The notes under the pieces were generated by a model. The model searched no databases, was not told the origin of the DNA, and saw only the letters and a list, made by a program, of their open reading frames with translations. Shown in pieces: positions 10,173-26,000 of a stretch of DNA of 64,000 bases; within the stretch, counting starts at the first letter, position 1, and each line of letters begins with the position of its first letter. Both the position numbers and the translations under genes were made by a program. Source of the stretch: Thunnus maccoyii (Eukaryota > Chordata > Actinopteri > Scombriformes > Scombridae); contig NC_056540.1 in assembly GCF_910596095.1 (NCBI RefSeq), positions 11,835,001 through 11,899,000 on the forward strand, given 5' to 3'.

Positions 10173-13100
10173 TGCTACCCCACGTAAAATGCTTCTGCTG
10201 CAGCAGAAACAAAAGCCCTCAGCAGGGGGGAAATGTGCGTGTTTCGTTCCAGTTAGTCTTCTCTCCTGATAAATTGAAGCTGTCTGTTGGTCCAGTTGGA
10301 AAATGGAAGCCTTAGTGGTGTGAACTGAACAAGAAAAAAACACAAAAAAGTGACGAAGAAAGGAGAAACTCAACTTTCCAGTTGACTGCTTACAGCCATG
10401 GCTCTGTTTTCAGCAATAATCCCTCCAAATGTCCTTCTGTAGTCAGCTGAAATTTGACGGAAGAAGTGTGGTCTTATTTTGGTCTTCATGAAGTATTATT
10501 CTCTATCTAACAGGACCTCCCAGGAGGGCTAGCTCCACAGCGCCCTGGATGAGTTCCCATGGAAAAATGCCATGAAAACTGCACAAGTTTGTTGTGCTCT
10601 GTTAAAATCTGGCAAAAAAGGTTGAGAAACAGTCCAGTCTTCTCTATTTGCATCTCTCTAATACTCCTTTTTTCTTTCCCAGACGTTGCTCTTCTTTCAC
10701 TTCTATTTTGGTCACCAAAACATGCTTTTCGTCTGCGTCCCAATCTCCAGCACACAGATTATTTTTCTTCCAAAGAAAAAGATCTGCCCTTTATCTTTGA
10801 GATCATAACTCTACAGTGACGTGAAAGGGGAACTGTGTATATGGTGGTTTCCTGCTGTTAGGTGCATGCAAGGAATAACATTTCTCTTTGGAAAGGTCAT
10901 TCCAAAGACTGGTTTGTATTCAGGGCTCCAAAGCGTTCAATTAGAGCTGTTTTATTCGAGTATCCTGTGTTATTTCTTATACATGAAAGCCAGATGCAGC
11001 TTCTGAGGACAGGATAATCAATTTCTTTCTTTTCTTTGTTCACAAAACCGCAATTAAGAGGAAAGTACTTATTTTTTTGGTGGTACTTTTGATTAATACT
11101 GATAGTAGAAAAGATTTGATGTGTGTGTTCTGGTTGTTCAGCCAGTCTGTAACACAAATGCAGGTATCAGGTCTGATCAGGGGAAAATCTGACACTATAG
11201 TACCAAAGGCTGCTTCACTTCATCTAATCCTGCTACATGTGTCCACGTTCTGTCCAGAGCCACCTGCAAAAAAGAGAAATCTAAAGTTATGCAAATGTCA
11301 AAACCATTTAAATAAACTTTTCTTCAATTATGTTATTTGAATGTGACATTTACCATGACAAAAGCTGGATGTTACATCTACCCACAATTTTGGCAAACCA
11401 CACCTTTGGCAAACTGCTGGTACAAGAATCCTATTCAATTTTTCCCTCATTGTCCTTTGTGTGAGGGCATTGGTTTCAACCCACTGCTTTATACAAGGTT
11501 TAAAGTATTATCCATGATGGCTTCAAGAAAGCAGTCCAAAAGACCTGACCCTTGTGCCCACAGAAAGTCTACAGTTTTGTAACAAAATTGTAAGGGGTGC
11601 CTGTTTTTGATAAAGTGGTCTGCAGAACATTTTAATATTGTCTGCTTGGCTCATCTAGTACTTTTAATTTGCACTGGATTACTTACAAAAAGCATAAATC
11701 TTAACTCATGTCCAATTTTGAGACAGTAACAGCCCTGTGTTCTGATGGAAGATCAGCCCTCCCACTTTGAACTGCAGTCAGGGTAAAAGGGTGGAAAAGG
11801 AAATGAGGAGACGCCTTTATAAAAGCCTGAACGTGATAAACCCAGAGCTGTCTGCAAAGAGGGAAGGAAGGTCACAATTCATTAAGGCTTGAATGTCGGA
11901 AATCTGTAGTAAACCTGCCAAAAAAATTTGCTATATCTCCACCTTAGGGTGTGTGATGTGATACAGCCGAATGAGAAAGTAAATGTAGATTGAAGAATTT
12001 CATACAGCGTGAGGTAAAGAGAGAAACAAAGAATTGAATGTCTTTCAATGACATCTATCACATCCCTCCCTCTTATCTGATAAAGCATTTCATTAGAACA
12101 GCAGTGTCATGTTCCACCCTCAAAGCTAATAAGAGCAACTGGCATAGTTTGTAACGATAAACCAGCGTTCACACGTCCTTGTCCTTGATCGGACTTGCCT
12201 CTCCTTGAAGATGATCACAGTTGCGTTTGTTTTGTCTCGTGAGTCACCACTTTAACACTCAAGAGTGGGAGGGCTGTACAGAGACCCAAACACATAATCT
12301 TTGTTTTTAAAAGCCTTTTCAGAGATTCCTTAGAGGCATAGCAATCGTTATCTTTTCTTGAGGTGTGCAAGCACCGTAAACTTGTTTGCAGCCCTTAAAG
12401 ATTTTGTTGTGTTTTGTTGAGACACTCGCCAACATGACAGCTGAGTCATGACAATCCATAGGGGGATTGCTCATTGGCCCCTGAACACAATCTACCCTAA
12501 CAAAACAATGCCCCACCTCCCTGAAAAGAAACAAAAATCCTCCACAGTGTTGCTTTCTGGCGTGATCGTGTCGAGAGGGAAGAGATGAAGGCTAGTATTG
12601 TTTAAACACTGACAACAGCTTTTTGATTCCCCCAGATGTGTGATCAGTCTGGATCTCATTTGTAGACAAAAGACATTGTCTTTTTAGATTAGTTTTTACT
12701 GTGTAAGCAATTTTGATACAATGGTTTTTACAATATTTTCTTTTTTTTACAGGTGTCTTTGTTGTTTCAATATTTCCTTACTGTAATCAGTGAGGACAGA
12801 GGTGAACACATGTTGAGGGTGTGTCCTAACACTGCTGTACGAGTTGATTAAAATATGTTTTGATCCAGTCTCCAACTGCCAGACAAAGAACAGATGTAGG
12901 ACACTCAAAATTGACATTGAAATCTTCTGCCACAATTTTTTTCTCTCTTTCATTTGTCCCAGCTTTCTAATACTCTGCTTGGGTGTTGTATTTCTCCCAA
13001 ACTAACTTGTGATATCTACTCCAACTGATCCTTTCTACATGCCATACCTGAGATCTGATGTCATCTCTCCTCCTTTCCCCCCTCTACCCTCCAATTACCT

Positions 13101-16100
13101 TGAAGTTCAAAAGGTATTTTACAGTGCCCACCTGTCCCACTCACCTCACCCCCCTGGTTTTCCTGTGCCACCCATTGACCTCCATGATTAGAGCCAAGGA
13201 TATCATTTACAGTCTGGCCCGTAGGCCACTTTAGTGTGTAATCACAGAGTTCCTGTACATCATCAACATATGATGGATTCATACTCAGACAGCAAATCTA
13301 TCCCACAGTTCTCTGCAGCATGTCTCGCAAAGTGATGACAAACAAAAGAAATGGTTTTGGCAGCAGTACAAACTGTAATCAGTCATTTGTCCCTTATGGC
13401 TGTTGTCTTGCACATTGATTACACATCTGCATCAATAGCCAACATGTAGAAAGCATGTCAGCCACCTAATAACTCATATACTGCATGCATTTTCACTTTA
13501 GGTATGGCATATGTACATCATCAGTTGCTCTGGGCGCACATGTGATGAGGTATGTGAGATGTGTAGATGTCAGGTGAGCGTGCATTCCACCTACTGTAAG
13601 ACTTAAGGGGGTATCAGTTACAGAGCTCATAATGAGGCATCTGGTCACGACATTGACATGGCGAGCCTTTATGATTGAATCCCTCGGGGGCAGAGCTGCT
13701 ATGTATCTGCTATCTCTTGCTTTTGGCCAGATCCTTTACAGTTTGGCAAAAATCTTTCAGCCATAAATGCTGAAGGCTTCTGCAGGGACCTTTGCTCTCT
13801 CTCTCTCTCGCTCTCTCTCTCTCTTTCTCAGACAAAGAACCATTCAAGGCCTCTTGGAGCACTACAAAATAATTTTGGGTAGTGCTCCAAAATTGGCATT
13901 CCTGTTTCATAATTCCTCAGGAGGCTGTGATAGTCAACATGCCTCAGCTTGTGCTGGCTGGCTGGCGACTGACATCTGAAACATTGCGAGGTACAGACTC
14001 CCATGAAACTCGCAAATGTCTTTCTCTCTATTTCTCTTTCTGCTTTTATGAATGCTGCAAGTGCAATCATGAATCATGCAGAGGAAAACCTTGTAATGAA
14101 CTGCCTGCTTCTTGTGCAGCTCATCCTCCCCTCATAGTCACAGGTGGAGAACTTCAAGAGGCAAAGATAAATACTCGAACTAGGTGTGTATGATCCGGTG
14201 CCAAGAGGGAGGTACTGCCTAAAACAATCGTAGTCAATCTGAAAACTGTTAGAGATCAAAGGAAGAAAGTACAAGCACTTGTAAAATGTAAAATGTCTGC
14301 AAGTCATTCAGTACTGCAGGAATTATTTGTAGAGTTGTATTGACTTTTGGCGGAGACATTAAGCCATTTGACAAAACATCATTCTACAGTTTCAGTGCAT
14401 CCTCAGTTGCAGCAAAACTTAAAGGCTATCATTTGCTAATATATATTGTAACATATGGCAAAAGAAAACCTACAGTTGCCCCCCCTGTAAAGCAGTTAAT
14501 GGGCCTCACCTGTTGTGTTAGCAGGAAGCAATTACTTATATATGTAAGTCAATACAGTCTCCAGCCAGGTCTTTAATTGGATACACCTTCTAACGTTACT
14601 CCATGCAGTTCAAGTCTATAACCTGGCTTCACAGCATTCTCCACACAGTCAGGACAATAGGCTCAGATATCAGTCACCGCAGTACTAATACAGCCAGCCA
14701 ACCCCCTCTGCAAGTCTGCAGCCAGCACTCAGGGAAAAACAGCAGCCACAGATGTTTGTCATCTACTCAAACAAAGACTTTCAAAGTTTCCCTCCTCTGC
14801 TGCTTCAGTTCACTGCATTCTCCCCCCGACTCCCTCTACCTCTCTAAACAAAGATAGTGTCTTACCCTGTAGAGATAAATATAATAGGCTGCAAGTGACA
14901 AGTCTGCAGAAATCAGAGTTTCACAACGACAGATAAAATTCCAAGCAATGTTCCTTCCTGTTTGGTGTGTGCTGGTTTAGTCATGCTGCTCACCTGTGCT
15001 CCAGTGGGTCTGGCTGTGTGAGGCAGTAAGAGTGTGTACTGCCCCTTTTCAGTTCCTACGACTCTGCACACACACCTCCCTCTCTCTCTCCCTCTCTCTT
15101 TCTCTCAGTTGAAGCAGACGAAGGATGGGGGGTGGGAGGGGGGTCAGTTGGAACACAGAAGGCTCTTTGTCTGGGATCTTTTCATATGGTTTCCTTCAAG
15201 CTTGCATACTGAACACATTATGCTATAATATATTTTCATATTCAACACAGGGATGTTGAGCGACCAGTGGGCCCCACTCTGTTCTGTTCTCCCCCTCTTT
15301 TCCTTTCTTGACCTGTTTTCCCGCCATGCACACCGGGCTGGAGAAATCCAAATAAAGGGGAAAGTATGCAAGAACAATGTGGACCAAGTTCCTGTGAAAC
15401 CCACAGAATTTCTTTATGCTGTCCCTGGCTGTTTTTGAATAATAAAACTCAAACACAGAAAATGATTTCCTCTCGAGACATAAGAGAAAGAACAAAATAT
15501 ATCAAGACCCTACAGAGGTTTTGACCCCATGTGTGGGGGGTTGATCAGGACAGTAACTCATGCATGTTATATGTCACATCCATATTTGATGTACACAACT
15601 TTTGGCCCCTCTTCAGGGATGTTAATCCCAAAATTATGATACTCACTATCTCCAAAGATGATTTACCCAAAGATCCCATAGGAGTCATAAAATGTCAGTA
15701 ACATCTGGTTCTTTGTATAGTGTGTGGCTTAAGAAATATTAGATTTTTTTTTTTTTGTTTTTGGTTTTAGATTTATAGATCTGCAGAGCAACGCTTGGAT
15801 ACTGTATCATTTCACTAATCTTTAAAATCCTTTGCAGTGAAACCTGAAGGCCCTCATTGAGATGAAGACTGGCTGAGGGCACTGGGTGTTTGCATTCACA
15901 GTGGAGACTGTGTGGCTGAGTCATATGATAGAAAAAATGTATCTTGAATGGCTGCCAGGCTTTAAGGGTAACATCTTAATCACCCTTCAGGCATAGGATA
16001 AGCTAACTTTACTTAATGGTGCATTTCTTCTGCTTCACAGGTCACACAAAGTTTACTGAAAAGGCTAAAATCTACTTCTACTACTGGATCATAAGCATTT

Positions 16101-17616
16101 CTCAAAAGAATATAAAATCATTTTAGCCTCTTTTGTAATTGTGAGAGTGTTATTGTTGGTGATAAAGGTGTAATGTGTTTGTCTGAACTTTTCTTTTTGC
16201 CACCTTTCCTCACCTGATGGATGGTCCTGCCAAGTTGCTCAGACAATCCATCACCTTGAGTCTACTTTAAGTAAAGTCTCAGCCCTGCCTCTTCTCCTCC
16301 TTCAACACCCCTTTCCTCCTTCTCCCACTCTCCCTCTCTGTGTTCTTCTGCCATTTTCCTCCTCTCTCTCCTCACATCTGTCACTCCAGATCGATTTTCC
16401 TTTTCCTTATCTCTGTGTTTTTTCTCTTTATAGTCCCACTTGAGGCTACTTATTCCTATTTTCCCCCTTCAATCTCTCTCTCTTCATCACCATCCCTGTA
16501 CGCTCCCTCCTTTGACCCAACCTCTCCTGACATGTTTATATGTGTGGGACCCCATACAGCTTGGAGAGCAGCCATTAGCCGCTGTGTCTATCTTTCTTTT
16601 TTTTTTTCTCCAGCGGCCCGCTCGGCACTGCTCTGCTGGCGTGACTCTCTGAAGGGCAGCTGTGTGTGTGGGAGACCAGGGAGCTGAGGGGAAATGTTAA
16701 CGCACATTCCTTCAGAAGAGGGGCTTTTGCTGCAAAGAGAACGCCATGGAATTTCCTAAGTGATCTGGTTTGCATTCCCTCTCAAGTCAGATCCATCCAC
16801 ACAGCTCCGGCAGAAGTTATTAGAGAGCGTTTGCTCCGGCTGAGGCCTGAATTGATTAGAATCACACACAGGCCCCTCTTTGCTTTCTTGCTCACCAACC
16901 CTCAGCACATCCCTCTGGATGTAATGGGATACAGCCACAGGGCTGTTCAAAGGCAACGCTTTAGTATAAACAGAGAGAAAGAGGCAGAAAGAGAAAGAGA
17001 GATTATTCACCATGCTTGTGGATGTTTTGATGGGTAGATGTTCCTCAATGATTATGAGGTGCAATTCTTATTACACTCACGGCGGGTTTGAGAGGGCGAC
17101 TCCAGACCGATTGGGTTGATTACCAATCTTCTGGGATACGGTATAGGACTAATTCAGTTAAGGCACACTCATGTTTCAGCACTTCCTGTTTATTTTCATT
17201 CAACCAGACATCTGTATTTCTTATAAACTACCTCAGAGGCTGTTGTGGTCTGAAGCGGAGATGAATAAAGCATGGTAGAATCAGGGTGTGTCCATTCATG
17301 GTTTGATGATGTATACTAGGCCTACTGTAAGGCCACATTTGACACAGAGAGTCAAATAGTCTAAACCCTTTTCAATATCACTCAGTAGTACTGCAGACTA
17401 CACTGATTTCACATTTGCTAGCAAGATTGGATGCCAGTCTGGCGCCTGCTAATACATTAAAACTCACACAGTCTATCCAAATCCAATATATACACTAAAT
17501 ATACTCCATGGCACAAGTCCCACTACGACATAGTTCTGTGGTCCAAATTGCTTCCACAGACTGGGCAGGGCATCTGCTGCTAGTGCACCCTGGAGTCCTT
17601 TTTTTTGTTTGTGTGC

Positions 17617-17621
<5 letters not shown>

Positions 17622-17657
<36 letters not shown>
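17622..17657. repeat. (TG)n microsatellite
   Basis: About 18 uninterrupted TG units. Intergenic. Confidence 0.95.
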
Positions 17658-17658
<1 letters not shown>

Positions 17659-18469
17659 CAGACTTGGTCCCACAGCATCATAAGCATATGGTGGGAGCCC
17701 TGGTGCACTAATACACAGACTGAGACCAAGCCCAAACCACAATCAGCTGGCTCAGTCTGACTGTCTGTCAGTCTGTCTGGGTCATGTTGAAAGCACACAG
17801 AGCCAGTGGCGCTTACACATACCAAAAAAGTCAAATCACCTACATGGCAACATTGCCTCCTCCTTCTTAATAGGTCCTGGCAACAATGTCACTCAGACAT
17901 GAGGGAATAGAAATAATTGCAAACGAATCTCAGGGGCTTACCCTGGACAAAATCACTGTTTCCTTCCCTGCCAGCTCATCTGGTGTTGATTTGTAATGTT
18001 TTAATGCAATAAATTTATGGTGTTATCCAGTTTAAAATCACACTCATCAGTGTTCACATGGCCACAACAGCCAAAGCAAACAAACACCGGATGTTGCAAC
18101 AAAAAAAAAAAAGAATTCTGGTCAGTTTGATTTAGTCTAGATTCATTAGTGGAGGAACAAACAGAACTTTTGATTCCTTGTTTCCATGTAAGGCCAATGT
18201 ACCAGTAAATAGACTACACATGTCCCTTTTTAAAAGCTAAATGAATATGTGCTAAATGAGGCTGAATTGCTACCAGAGGCAGAAAGGTCAGAGTTTTTGT
18301 CCAACAAGAGATTCAGGTCTCCACATTCAGTCCAGGTTGTAATCTGTACAGGACATTACTTAATTCAATGGAATGTCATGCAGTACTTTTACTCCGTATT
18401 CACTCCATTGCTATGTTAAGTGTTAAAGAATTAGGGGAAATGGGTGGGAGCTTTAGTGTTTCAGAAAGG

Positions 18470-18471
<2 letters not shown>

Positions 18472-18535
<64 letters not shown>
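18472..18535. repeat. (CA)n microsatellite
   Basis: About 32 CA units, followed by an imperfect CATACACGCA end. Intergenic. Confidence 0.95.
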
Positions 18536-18541
<6 letters not shown>

Positions 18542-21500
18542 CACTGTAACTCGTCTCTCTGCTGCAGCCACACTCTCTTTTCTATGCTGCATCTTTCCAG
18601 CCAATCAGGTTTAGAAAACAAAGTAATTAAAACGTTGCAGTTCATAGCATAATTTATCCATCACAATGCCACTATACATATTATGCACAAGCGTATGGAT
18701 CAATTGATGTGACATTCCCTTCTGATTCTGTTTGGTTCGGCCCATTTCCATCTAAATGCCTTTCTGCTTAGTAGCTGAGCCTCTCTGCTGATGGATAGGA
18801 ACAAGGCAGGAATTATTCTCCCAACAAGAGGCTCACTCTTTGTTTGGATCAACGCTCTGCAGAATTCAAAATTTACCGGGAGACAAACAACAAAATGCCA
18901 AACACTGATCTGGTTCACTGCCATGCAAGCTGAGGACTTAATCTGTAGCACACAATGCAAGGTCTTGACAAAATATTTATCCATCTTCTCTCTTGCAAAT
19001 GACATTAGTGCATGAGCCCAAAATATCTGCAGTTATTGTTAATGTGTAACGTAGTGAAATACCAGAAAATCAGAGCCTTGAGCGCATGTATGTGTGTGTG
19101 TGAGAAAGAGAGAAAGAGAAAGAGTCATAGAAAGAAAAAGAGAAAGTGAGCGAAATTCACAGTTTTTTCATGATCTTATTTCTGGCTCCAGGAGCAAATT
19201 GCAGCAAGCTCTTCGTTAATTCAAACGTGGCCTACTTAACAAAGTGTGAGTGTTAACTAAGTTTACAGATCATGAAATTGAAATGGGTTGCAACACTCAA
19301 AGTTTTTTTTTTAGTTTGTTTTTTTTTTTGATTAGTTGCTATTAAATATTACCAGGTGTAACTGTTGCTTAGTAAACTGAACCAATGACAATGTTAGCTT
19401 GATAATATATGACTTGTTTATACAGAAGAGTTAAAGATACAATATGATCTGCAGACATTTGATCAAAATGCTGTCTAATCAGGATGTAAACTGAGGAGAT
19501 TTTAGAGTGCATTTTAAAAAAACAACATAACATAAAATATCTCAAATTAAAAAATGTCCTAATAGTAATGTCAGGCTAAACTTAAGAAAAATTGTTTAGG
19601 TTAGCATAATAAGATATTTCACTCTGTATGACTCCTACTAACTATAAAACACATATTTCTCTGTGTATGCATATATAAGTAAAACAGAAAAGACACATTC
19701 AGTTGTTTGTCCTCCTAAAACTGTTATTTTTGGAAGCAAAGCTACAGTTTGTCATACTACATTGACTCTCTGTTATTTAGTTAGTTATATAGTTGTTTTG
19801 ATTGGATGACATTACAGATGTTTCCTAGCAACTGATTTACATATTACTATAGTATTAACTAGCTAAAATATTTCTTATGTTTCAATAGTGCAGCCTGATT
19901 TAATAAATCACTCATTAGAAACTAGCCAGTGATCACTAAAACCTTAAGAACGACTTCATGCATGGACTCAGTGACAGATTTATGAATAGTTGCTGCAACC
20001 CAGTCCTGGAGCTGTCAATTATGGTGACATCATTGGGGACTGTGATGTCATAATTTACGATGATATCATGCTGTCCCAGTGTTTCATGCTGCTGCAGATC
20101 TAACCATAAATCATTCAGGGACTTTCCTTGTAAGTTTTTCTCCAGTCTTCTATTTTAAACTGACCTGCTGAACAATTAACACTTTCCACACAGACTATGG
20201 GGTCAGTGTGATGGAGCGACTTCTGCCTTTTCCACAAGTTATTCCAGTCAGTCCAGACATCCAGACTTGCAATAATATTCAGAAGTCATCAGAAGTCTCT
20301 CAGGGTGTATTTGTGCAGCTAAAGTATGTTTTAACCCCCTCTGCTTGCATCGCATCTGGAAGCAATTAAATTCATACCTTCATACCTTCTGCCATCTGGG
20401 CTCTGGCCTCCTCACTTTTTTACTCTTTGAATTAAGAGACTATTTAAAAAAAAAAATTCCATTTAGTGGTCTCATATTCATTCTCAGGACACTAGTAGCT
20501 TTGTTGGTTCATTTATTTTTACTTTGCCTCATTCTACATTTCTCAGTGAAAATAAGCCACTGGAGAAGGTTTCAGTCTCTCACCTGGAAATAAATTACTG
20601 TAACAAGATTTGCTGAGTTAATGTACAAATAACGCAGCTGCAAAAACATTCATGTCCAATGATGTTGTAGACGGTTAATAGTGAGCCATAGTCTGGAATG
20701 ATTTCATTCATAATACAAAAGTCAGTCAGTTTACAGGGTTTATTCGGAGAGACACATGATCAAAGAGTAAAAACTGAAGCTCTGTTTCATTTAATTTACC
20801 AGGTAATACATGATGGTTTGCCAGACCGGCTGTAATAGGTGTTCCTGCTGTTCACATTTAAGAAGATTCTCCACAGTATGCTCTGCTCATCATTGGTTTA
20901 ATAATCTTTCACTGGCCTACAGTGGATCCCATTACTTGGAGCTGAGTGAAGATGCTGGCAAGGACATGGCTTTTCCATTAAGGAGAGAGTGCTAAAAGAG
21001 TCCATAGAGGCCGATGGATGGGTCATGGTGAAGCAGCTTCACCAGAGATTGGAGGTGGTTATTTATCCTCTTTGGCCAGGCTCGGGAGACCACGAGAGAC
21101 AGGCAGTTTCTGAAGAAGACCCCTGTGAGTTGTCCACCAGCCGCCTGACAGATGGGACTAACAGCAACCGAGATGGCCTCCTCTGAGTCCTGGAAAAGAC
21201 ATCCTCATGAGCTGATAATGAGCAGTAACATTTCTCATCTCACTCTCACCAGTTTGTCACCTCCTTTATGAACAACGATGAAAAAAAGTTTGTGAGCGAG
21301 TGAACTGTACAAGTATTGACAACAGGAGATGCAGGAGCCTATTCATGTGATGAGCCAATGTAATAAGATTTAATATGATGCTTTTCTTGCATGAGAAGTG
21401 GTACATGCAGACATGTATTGGATGGATGAACCATCTTGTAAGTGACATGGAACTCACCCACAAGCAGTGGGAGCTTCGTAACTCTTTTTATGGCTCACAG

Positions 21501-23065
21501 TGATTGGTCCATTCCACCACAATGACTTATTCAATAGTGGTTTGTGCCAGTAAAAGGTTCAAAAATCCCCAAGTCAAACCCCAAGAAAGTCTTAGGAAAG
21601 AATTTCCTCTGTAAAAGTTACAGGCAACTTGATCACATTTGTACGTGAGGGAAAGTTTTGGCTGATTCACACGAGTTCACATGCAAAGTGAATCTGTGTG
21701 AACATCAACTTTAAAAAGAGAGCGAGATTTCCAGGTTTTATGAGACTCACACAAAATAAAGGAATACTGGATCCCACTGTGGAAGTGGTCGGCAGCCACA
21801 TTGTCAAAGTATTGGCCATCACGTTGGGGTTTAGAGTTTGTGTGAGGGTAGTATGAGTGTTTGGATGAATTGAAGATGGGTGGTCACTTATTACTTTTCT
21901 TCATTTCTTTGATTCCAATGACTTAGAATGTGAATAACGTTCTTCATGGTTGTTTTCCAGCTCAAAAACAGAACTCGTCTGATTGGACAGGAACAGTTGT
22001 AATAAACTTACTGAAGTTACACAGTAATTTAATTAAATGCAGTCTAAATACATTCAAACCAAACATTAGTGAAAGCTGATTACATTAAAGGCTATGACAG
22101 GAAAGCATTGATAGTGCAAGCTACTGCTACATGAATATGAACGTACTGATTCAACTCGGATTTAGTTAAAATCTAAAACCTAAAAATCTGGAAAGACTTT
22201 CAGATCCTCAGCAGTGGGGGGATACATGGAAATGTTGGTGATTATCTCTGTTTGTATCTGTTGGCTCGTGGTCTATTATTTCATCCCAGAATCTCTATCT
22301 GGTTAATCAGATTTATTAGCCAGCTAATCAGCTTTATGCCTCAGTGTTTTGGGAGGTGATATTACTGGCGGCTCACGCTGAGAGGTCTCAGCTTCTGTGG
22401 TGATCAGTGTCCTCTCTGAACTTCTGTCAGTGCAAGTCACTGCTCAGTGGTCATGTAAGCACCGATGGCATTGTACTTATTTCTTAAAGATACAGTCATT
22501 TATTTGACTATATATTATTGATTAAGTATATTCTTGAAGATATGGTTATATAATCTAAACTATAGACTTTTGGGGAATTTGATTGGACTGAACCAAAAGA
22601 CAAGTCTGCTTTACTATTGTGATATCACACTATTAATAATAAGTACATTATCAGTTCTTGTATTATAGGAACATTCAGTTCTTTTAAAAATTGGCCTCTA
22701 TTTATAAATCTTTTCATCTTTATTTCAAATTTTCTGTTCAAATATAGTAAAAGTAAAGAAGCCACTGAAGTTCTCCCCCTGTTCTCATCCATCAGCTGTG
22801 TCTGTTAATGACACATAACTCTTAAAATTGCTCACTAGGGGAAAAAATACCAGACAGGACTAAAAACAGTCATTAATACCGCAGGTGGATGATTCAGTCT
22901 GTGAAAACACAATGTGGAGGAACATTAACTCTTTGAACTTAGTTCAGACTTCTTCACTATACCCTTGTGAGCCACGCTAGATTCTGGCCAGGTGATTCAG
23001 ATAACTGCAGCTTCACTCTGCACTCCGTATGTGGGTGTGAATATAGGTCTACTTGCTTGTACATG

Positions 23066-23087
23066 CACACACACACACACACACACA
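23066..23087. repeat. (CA)n microsatellite
   Basis: About 11 CA units. Intergenic. Confidence 0.9.
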
Positions 23088-26000
23088 TTTACCAGAACTG
23101 TTAAATCCGCCTCAGGTGTATTCAGTCTGCTGCACTTTACTCACAGCAGACACAACCTCAGCCGGATGTCCGGAGAAAACGCTTTGACATCATTGTCTGT
23201 TCTCATAAATACCAGATTCCCCATCTTGTCCGCTCCTGCACTTGACCCCTGATAGCCACTTAACAAGGCAGGGCAATATGGAATCAATACGCAAATTATT
23301 CACACAGCATGCAGAGGAAGTGTCCTATCCAATTTAAAGTGAGGTTGTTTGTTATTGTAAAGAAGAGGTTACACCTTAGGCCATCCAAGTTGTTTATCTG
23401 TAACTGCCTGTGAACGCCGGTTGGGTTTAATCCCATCTGCTCAGCATATGGGCCTGAGAAGAAAAAGCTCTACACTCTTTACAATGACCAATTAAGAAAA
23501 CATGTTTTTTCACCTGATACAATTTGTAATGGAAAACCTATCTACGCCTCAAGAAAACCCCTCATCCACTATCAGCCACCCACCTGGATGATAGCACTGT
23601 GGCCCTTCCGTGCTTAGAAATGCAGCGTGCTAAATAAAAACAGACACCAGAGGCTCTTTTTTTAGGCATCCCACAAGCTTGTTTTTAAGCTTTTGCGCGA
23701 TGCACTGGCAGGACTGAAGGAAGAGTATAGTTCATGTGAGTAGAGTGAGCTTGTGTGGATGCCATAGCCTGCAGCTCTCTTGATTACTGCTCTTCCAGTC
23801 AAATGTAGGCATTCCAGACAGCAGCAATGAGTGTGTTGTAAATAGACGAAACATGCTTCTACAGGCTTTCTACATGGTCTTCTATTTTTGCGACAGCTTC
23901 TTTCTTTTACTTCTCTCTCCGTTTCACTCTATTTTGACTCCTTTCTTGGTTTTTTCCAACTCCACCCGCTTTATTAGTACTTTTAAGACCACAGATATTC
24001 TCTGTGAACCAAGCCAGTTTGGTTCAGAAAATGGAGTGCAATGAAAATGTCCTTTTATAATCGAGCCAAGGGTTGAGCAGTTAGAGGGGTTAGAAGACTC
24101 TGCGCTACTTTCCCAGAGCTTTCTGTGCATGACCCATGGTGATTTTTACATTAATGGGAGTTAAAGTCACAGCTGTCAGAGATCTGCGGTTTGTCTGTCT
24201 GTGAGAGTCAGAGGGCTGCAAACAAAGCTTCAGAAACTGTTAACGTCACCTCACAAGAGAGGGACCCCACGGACTGGCAGATGAGTGACAAATTAGTTAT
24301 ACAGTGCTGTCTAGTGGATGTTTGGCATGCTGCATAGTTTGTGCACGTCCGTCAGTCTGCGTGTCTGCCGGTACATATGTGTACAGTGTGTTTTTTATGT
24401 CTCTCTGTGTGTGTGGTGGGATTTGATTGTGTGCACTCACAAGCACTCATGCATACAATGCGTGCCTGTCTGTGTGCGAGTGTGTTTAGTCTACAGGCAT
24501 TGGAAAGGAGCTAGTGGTTTGACAAAGACGGATAGCCGAGTTTGTTCCTCTCTGTGAACGTGTATCAGCACATGTCATCATCACTTCCATTTTCATGCTG
24601 TTAGCTGGCTGGTGGTCAATGCGCTCTGGGCATGCTCAGGCACTCCGATATATAATAAGAAGGATGCATGATTGGAAAACAGAGACAGAGCGAGGTCGGG
24701 CGCAGTGGGTGATTAGATAGGCGGTATGCCATTGTCACTGGATAGAGCAAGCTACTTTGTGGCATTACCAGAGTGTTAACTACATGTGCAACATCAGCGC
24801 AAAAATATGCTGAGCAGCAGTTAACAGTGCCTTTTGTGGAGAGAAAATCATTATATTGAAATCATAACACACATTTGGACAGAAGCAATTTATGAAAATG
24901 CAGCTGACTGATTAATTTCAGCCAAAATTTAAAATGGCCACCACTGCAGTCTTGTGTTATTGCTTTCCAGAGTACAGAAAGTAATTTGCCGTGGTAATAA
25001 TTAGTTTGCTAGATGTTCTTTTCTAATAGATGAGGCGAAAAGGTTTAATTTGTGACAAACAGCTTCTTGCTGCAGCCAAAATGCCACAATGAGACCGTTG
25101 AGAATGAACCAGAACAGTAAAGTTGCCGGCCGGAAAATCAAAATAATAGTCTGAAAGACATAGAGCTGAGAAGAACTGCAGAGTCAGGTGATAATTATCT
25201 GTGGATTCATCACTGTGAGTAACCTTCTTCACATTACACATAGTCATTTAATCTATTGTTATAAAAAATATTGATTATAATCATTTTACATGCAAAGTTG
25301 CATCAAGAAAATTAATTTGCACTATTAACATTTATGAACACTTATATAGCAACTACTACAAAAAAATCCACAACCTGTCCCTGGTTTATGAGCTGTTTTG
25401 TCTTTACTCCCATAATGTGCAGCACCTCATAAATGGCATTTAACACCACTCCATGACCATGTTCCCAGTGGAGGTAAAATCAACTCTTCGCCTACAGTGA
25501 ATTTGTTAGTTGGCTCTGAAGACAAGAAGTGTAATTTGTTACTGTCATTGAAGTCTTATCACAGTTCCTGTGGTCCCATTTCTCTTTGCTTGGGCTCAGT
25601 AACATTTCCCGCCATATTCCTTTGATTAGGAGCACATCTGACTCCCATTAAAACTTCCACATGCAGGTCCAGGGGTTCCTTCAGAGCTGGATGGAAAAGT
25701 TTTTTGTTTTTTTTCATCTTCCCCCTGATCCTTTTCTTTTTTTCAACCAACCGAAGCCAGCTTTAGCTCTCAGCAAAGAGAGCTGTATCTGCCTGACAGC
25801 GAAGGTTTAGGGTGCTGGAATTAAGTGTCGGAGCAACTGTTTTCTCATTAACACATTCCAATTTTAATGACACACTCCAGGCTTTTATCAACCAAAATTG
25901 AACTTACCGTCAATTGAGCAAATGTTTCTTTAATGATTTAACCAACACCATACATGAGTATGGTTTTGAAAGATTGTTGGATAAGAGCTGTCTGCCTTTG

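Noticed and set aside
16666..17037. 123-codon + strand open frame
   Set aside because: No recognisable motif, an antisense frame covers much of the same stretch, and no convincing splice sites were found.
18368..18652. frames encoding HTHTHT or VCVCVC runs (also near 17.6, 42.0 and 53.0 kb)
   Set aside because: Translations of CA/TG microsatellites.
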